64,000 nucleotides of DNA from Vibrio sp. SCSIO 43136 (lineage in GTDB: Bacteria > Pseudomonadota > Gammaproteobacteria > Enterobacterales > Vibrionaceae). The notes beneath the pieces are model-generated. The model had not been told where the DNA came from. It saw only the letters and a list, made by a program, of their open reading frames with translations, and ran no database searches. Both the position numbers and the translations under genes were made by a program. Below are positions 60,934 to 64,000 of the stretch, in pieces. The DNA is taken from positions 2,046,001 through 2,110,000 of the forward strand of contig NZ_CP071848.1 of the NCBI RefSeq assembly GCF_023716565.1. Direction: 5' to 3'. How positions within the stretch are numbered: position 1 is the first letter of the stretch; each line of letters begins with the position of its first letter.

Positions 60934-62994
60934 ATGGCAACTGATCCAAGAAAATTGCTCGTCACTTGTGCCCTTCCGTACGCTAACGGTTCTATCCACC
61001 TTGGTCATATGCTTGAGCATATCCAAGCGGATATTTGGGTTCGATACCAGCGCCTACGTGGCAACACAGTAAACTTTGTTTGTGCAGACGATGCTCACGG
61101 CACTCCAATCATGCTTAAAGCACAACAGATGGGTATTACGCCAGAAGAGATGATCGCAGCTGTGAGCGAAGAGCATCAAAAAGACTTCTCAGGCTTCGAT
61201 ATCAGCTTTGATAATTACCACAGCACACACTCAGAAGAGAACCGTGAGCTAGCGTCACACATCTACCTAGAGCTGAAAAAGAATGGCTTTATTTCAAGCC
61301 GCACTATCTCTCAGTTGTTTGACCCAGAAAAAGAGATGTTCCTGCCAGACCGTTTTGTAAAAGGCACTTGCCCGAAGTGTAAGTCTGAAGACCAGTACGG
61401 TGACAACTGTGATAACTGTGGTGAGACCTACAGCCCAACAGAACTGATCAACCCGAAATCTGCAGTTTCTGGCGCAACTCCAGTAATGAAAGATTCTGAG
61501 CACTTCTTCTTTGACCTGCCTCAGTTTGAAAGCATGCTGCAAGAGTGGACTCGCTCTGGCTCGCTTCAATCTGAAACTGCAAACAAGATGCAAGAGTGGT
61601 TCGAATCTGGCCTGCAGCAGTGGGATATCTCTCGCGATGCGCCTTACTTCGGTTTTGAGATCCCAGGTGAAGAAAATAAATTCTTCTACGTATGGCTAGA
61701 TGCACCCGTTGGCTACATGGCTTCATTCAAGAACCTATGTGCAAAACGTGACGATCTAGACTTTGATGAGTACTGGAAGAAAGACAGCACAACTGAGCTA
61801 TACCACTTCATTGGTAAAGACATCGTTTACTTCCACAGCCTATTCTGGCCAGCAATGCTAGAAGGCGCAGGTTTCCGTAAGCCAAACAACGTGTTTGTGC
61901 ACGGCTACGTAACCGTAAACGGCGCTAAGATGTCTAAGTCAAAAGGCACCTTCATCAAGGCAGCGACTTACCTAGATCACCTAGATCCTGAATGTCTGCG
62001 TTACTACTACGCAGCTAAGCTAAACAGCCGTATCGATGATCTTGACCTTAACCTTGAAGACTTCACTCAGCGTGTAAACTCTGACGTAGTTAACAAGATC
62101 GTTAACCTTGCATCTCGTAACGCAGGTTTCATCACTAAGCGCTTCGAAGGTAAGCTATCAGCTAACTTTGCTGAACCTGAGCTCTACAACGAGTTTGTCG
62201 CAGCGGCTGATCGCATTGCAGAGCTTTACGAAACTCGTGAGTTTGGCCGTGCTATCCGTGAGATCACAGCACTTGCAGACAAAGCTAACCAATACGTTGA
62301 TGAAAAAGCACCGTGGGTTGTTGCGAAAGAAGAAGGCAAAGACCAAGAGCTACAAGATATCTGTTCTGTCGGTATCAACCTGTTCCGTGTTCTTATGGCT
62401 TACCTAAAACCAGTAATGCCAGCACTTGCTGAGCGCACTGAAGCCTTCCTAAACGAAGAGCTTACTTGGGAAGGTGTAGCGAAGCCTCTAGTTGACCAAG
62501 AGATCACTAAGTTCAAGGCGCTATTTAATCGTATCGATCCTAAGAAAGTCGAAGCGATGGTTGAAGCTTCTAAAGCCGATGCAGAAGCTGAAATGGCAGC
62601 AAAAGCAAAAGCGGAAGAAGAGAAGAACAAGGCAAGCCAAACCGAGCTGGATAAAGATCCAATCGCAGAAGAGATTGAATTCGATGCATTCGCAGCCGTT
62701 GATATGCGTATCGCTCGCATCATCTCTTGTGAGGAAGTGCCAAAGGCCAACAAGCTGCTTAAGTTCCAACTAGATATCGGCGGTGAAACTCGTCAGGTAT
62801 TCTCGGGTATTAAGTCGGCATACAAGCCTGAAGAGCTAGAGGGCAAGCTAACGGTAATGGTAGCGAACCTAAAACCTCGTAAGATGAAGTTCGGTATGTC
62901 TGAAGGCATGATCCTAGCCGCAGGCCCTGGTGGTAGCGATCTTTGGATCCTTGAGCCACACGAAGGTGCACAGCCGGGTATGCGTGTGATGTAA
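60934..62994 (+). CDS. metG: Methionyl-tRNA synthetase
   Basis: MetG charges initiator and elongator tRNA-Met. The class I HIGH motif appears as GSIHLGHM (near residue 20) and KMSKS as GAKMSKSKG (near 335). The zinc knuckle has [18 protein letters not shown] near 146-163. The C-terminal tRNA-binding dimerisation domain covers about 585-686, after a charged Lys/Glu/Ala linker. The 686 residues match E. coli (677). A 7-bp tandem repeat begins six bases past the stop. Confidence 0.97.
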   Translation: MATDPRKLLVTCALPYANGSIHLGHMLEHIQADIWVRYQRLRGNTVNFVCADDAHGTPIMLKAQQMGITPEEMIAAVSEEHQKDFSGFDISFDNYHSTHSEENRELASHIYLELKKNGFISSRTISQLFDPEKEMFLPDRFVKGTCPKCKSEDQYGDNCDNCGETYSPTELINPKSAVSGATPVMKDSEHFFFDLPQFESMLQEWTRSGSLQSETANKMQEWFESGLQQWDISRDAPYFGFEIPGEENKFFYVWLDAPVGYMASFKNLCAKRDDLDFDEYWKKDSTTELYHFIGKDIVYFHSLFWPAMLEGAGFRKPNNVFVHGYVTVNGAKMSKSKGTFIKAATYLDHLDPECLRYYYAAKLNSRIDDLDLNLEDFTQRVNSDVVNKIVNLASRNAGFITKRFEGKLSANFAEPELYNEFVAAADRIAELYETREFGRAIREITALADKANQYVDEKAPWVVAKEEGKDQELQDICSVGINLFRVLMAYLKPVMPALAERTEAFLNEELTWEGVAKPLVDQEITKFKALFNRIDPKKVEAMVEASKADAEAEMAAKAKAEEEKNKASQTELDKDPIAEEIEFDAFAAVDMRIARIISCEEVPKANKLLKFQLDIGGETRQVFSGIKSAYKPEELEGKLTVMVANLKPRKMKFGMSEGMILAAGPGGSDLWILEPHEGAQPGMRVM

Positions 62995-63000
62995 GAATTC

Positions 63001-63049
63001 GGTAATCGGTAATCGGTAATCGGTAATCGGTAATCGGTAATCGGTAATC
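63001..63049. repeat. Tandem repeat, seven perfect copies of GGTAATC
   Basis: Seven exact 7-bp units run from 63001 to 63049, flanked by GAATTC before and GGAATTT after. The array lies between the metG stop (62994) and its terminator, in the transcribed 3' end. It is likely variable in number between strains. Confidence 0.97.
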
Positions 63050-63056
63050 GGAATTT

Positions 63057-63089
63057 AAAGCCACTTATGGAGACATAAGTGGCTTTTTT
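63057..63089 (+). terminator. Terminator after metG
   Basis: A 13-bp perfect stem AAAGCCACTTATG / CATAAGTGGCTTT with loop GAGA is followed by a T-run, just past the tandem repeat. Confidence 0.9.
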
Positions 63090-63236
63090 GCATCTTGTTG
63101 GTGCATAACGCACCAGAAGATAACACTTTAGGGGTAGTAACATGTCTTAATTTATTGAAATTTAAGGCTTTCTTGGTTGGCACTGAACCTGCAGGAAGAT
63201 ATTGGTCACTCAGATGTTGTACTAAAGGAGAAGGCT

Positions 63237-64000
63237 ATGTTTGTACTTATCAGTATCGCCATATTATTGGCGTGTTTATGGCTTCTATACCGATCCTCTA
63301 GCAATCAGGCAAATATCAATCAGCGCAAATACCACCAGCTGAATCAACTACGTAATTTAATCGTTTTTTGCCGCGAGCACCGAGCGATTAGTCATCAGAT
63401 CAAACGACAAGACAATATTGGTAGCCATTCGCAACTCAAAAAAATGAAGCATATTGAGTCCAATATTCGTATTCAGCTCGATGAAATGTGCCGTAATGCC
63501 TTAAAAGAAAACCGCCAGCTGTTTCGAATCTACGCCCAACATGTGGAAGAGCTACTTCAAGAGTGGCAAACCATGAGCATTGAACGTAACCAAGTAGCGC
63601 ATGGTAAGGTGGTGCGACACTCTATGTATCTTATCGACGAGTTGGTCATTACTTGGATCATACAAACTGGCAGTTCGGAAGAAGAGGTGTATCAAAAGAG
63701 TTGGCACATGGTGATTGATGGCATGGACACCTTAACCCAATTTCGCATTGCCATTGCCAATAAAGATGTCGGGAAACTGCTCCGCACCGCAGACATGCTT
63801 GGCCGTCGCTTGACCAAGCTTAATATTCTATCTGGAGCACCGATAGAAAGACCAACACACACCTCAATTCAAAGCCAGCTTGACCATTGCACTGACGCAA
63901 ACATCAGTGATGAACGTCGCTACGATCTTGCCAGTGACATTTCTGCTGAGCTCTTCCACCACTACGACAACGTGGTTAACAACGTCTGTGAGAGCTTGTA
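63237..64000 (+). CDS. Unknown membrane-anchored helical protein, cut by the window end
   Basis: The frame is open from the ATG at 63237 (GGAG 6 bp upstream) to the window end, giving 254 residues without a stop. Residues 2-18 are a membrane helix (FVLISIAILLACLWLLY). The rest is soluble, helical, and rich in His, Arg and Gln, with segments such as NQVAHGKVVRHSMYLIDELV. The pattern faintly recalls nitrate/nitrite-sensing four-helix domains, but I cannot assign a family. A regulatory or signalling domain may follow beyond the window. Confidence 0.8.
   Translation, partial: MFVLISIAILLACLWLLYRSSSNQANINQRKYHQLNQLRNLIVFCREHRAISHQIKRQDNIGSHSQLKKMKHIESNIRIQLDEMCRNALKENRQLFRIYAQHVEELLQEWQTMSIERNQVAHGKVVRHSMYLIDELVITWIIQTGSSEEEVYQKSWHMVIDGMDTLTQFRIAIANKDVGKLLRTADMLGRRLTKLNILSGAPIERPTHTSIQSQLDHCTDANISDERRYDLASDISAELFHHYDNVVNNVCESL

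Noticed and set aside
63001..63049. CRISPR array
   Set aside because: Units are 7 bp with no spacers, so this is a simple tandem repeat.

Overview
The window is chromosomal DNA of a gammaproteobacterium, almost certainly a Vibrio. The protein sequences are close to their Escherichia coli counterparts but arranged in Vibrio-like order. The evidence includes Lrp, RNase E with its start [10 protein letters not shown], a 77-residue AcpP, the bioA/bioBFCD pair, a CheV protein, MiaE and a family PL7 alginate lyase. Base composition looks moderate and even. No tRNA or rRNA gene, CRISPR array, prophage, integron or defence island was seen. Most of the window is core genome, and I found no convincing new multi-gene system. 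The interesting material is in regulatory sites, small genes, repeats and one insertion sequence.

Layout. 1-5360: a small unknown ORF, then biotin synthesis (bioBFCD leftward, bioA rightward, around a candidate BirA operator). 5370-12420, leftward: serS, rarA, lolA, ftsK, lrp. 12579-13703: alanine dehydrogenase, divergent from lrp. 13860-16090: a methyltransferase and cysB. 16381-18015: a membrane-anchored coiled-coil protein and miaE. 18033-19460: an intact IS3-family element inside the hairpin that once ended pyrF transcription. 19498-24751, leftward: pyrF, lapB, lapA, ihfB, rpsA, cmk. 25028-26068: secreted alginate lyase, with a near-perfect operator-like palindrome upstream. 26155-28122: divergent sohB and yciK. 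28174-35631: cheV, mlc, pykA, a patatin-like lipase preceded by a 30-residue membrane peptide, a small outer-membrane barrel, and ptsG. 36121-46584, leftward: the yceD-rpmF-plsX-fabHDG-acpP-fabF-pabC-mltG-tmk-holB-ycfH cluster for fatty-acid synthesis and cell growth. 46725-51959: maf/yceF, rluC and rne with a long leader. 52309-60769: SulP transporter, low-molecular-weight phosphatase, cobalamin adenosyltransferase, a DJ-1/PfpI plus GNAT-NTF2 pair, an AsmA-like protein, udk, apbC. 60934-64000: metG, a 7 x 7-bp tandem repeat, and an unknown membrane-anchored protein cut by the window edge.

How the genes connect. Mlc (29247-30461) is the expected glucose-responsive repressor of ptsG (34198-35631). 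The ptsG upstream region has a candidate Mlc/NagC-type inverted repeat and a CRP-like site, so regulator, transporter and pyruvate kinase lie within about 6.5 kb. The fab cluster joins phospholipid precursor supply (PlsX) to chain elongation, and an internal hairpin after acpP probably sets its excess over fabF. Several automatically predicted starts are too long. Preferred starts, based on Shine-Dalgarno spacing and family length, are given for bioD, bioF, sohB (TTG), yciK (GTG), mlc, pykA, ptsG, fabD, plsX (TTG), yceF, apbC, cheV and the GNAT protein.
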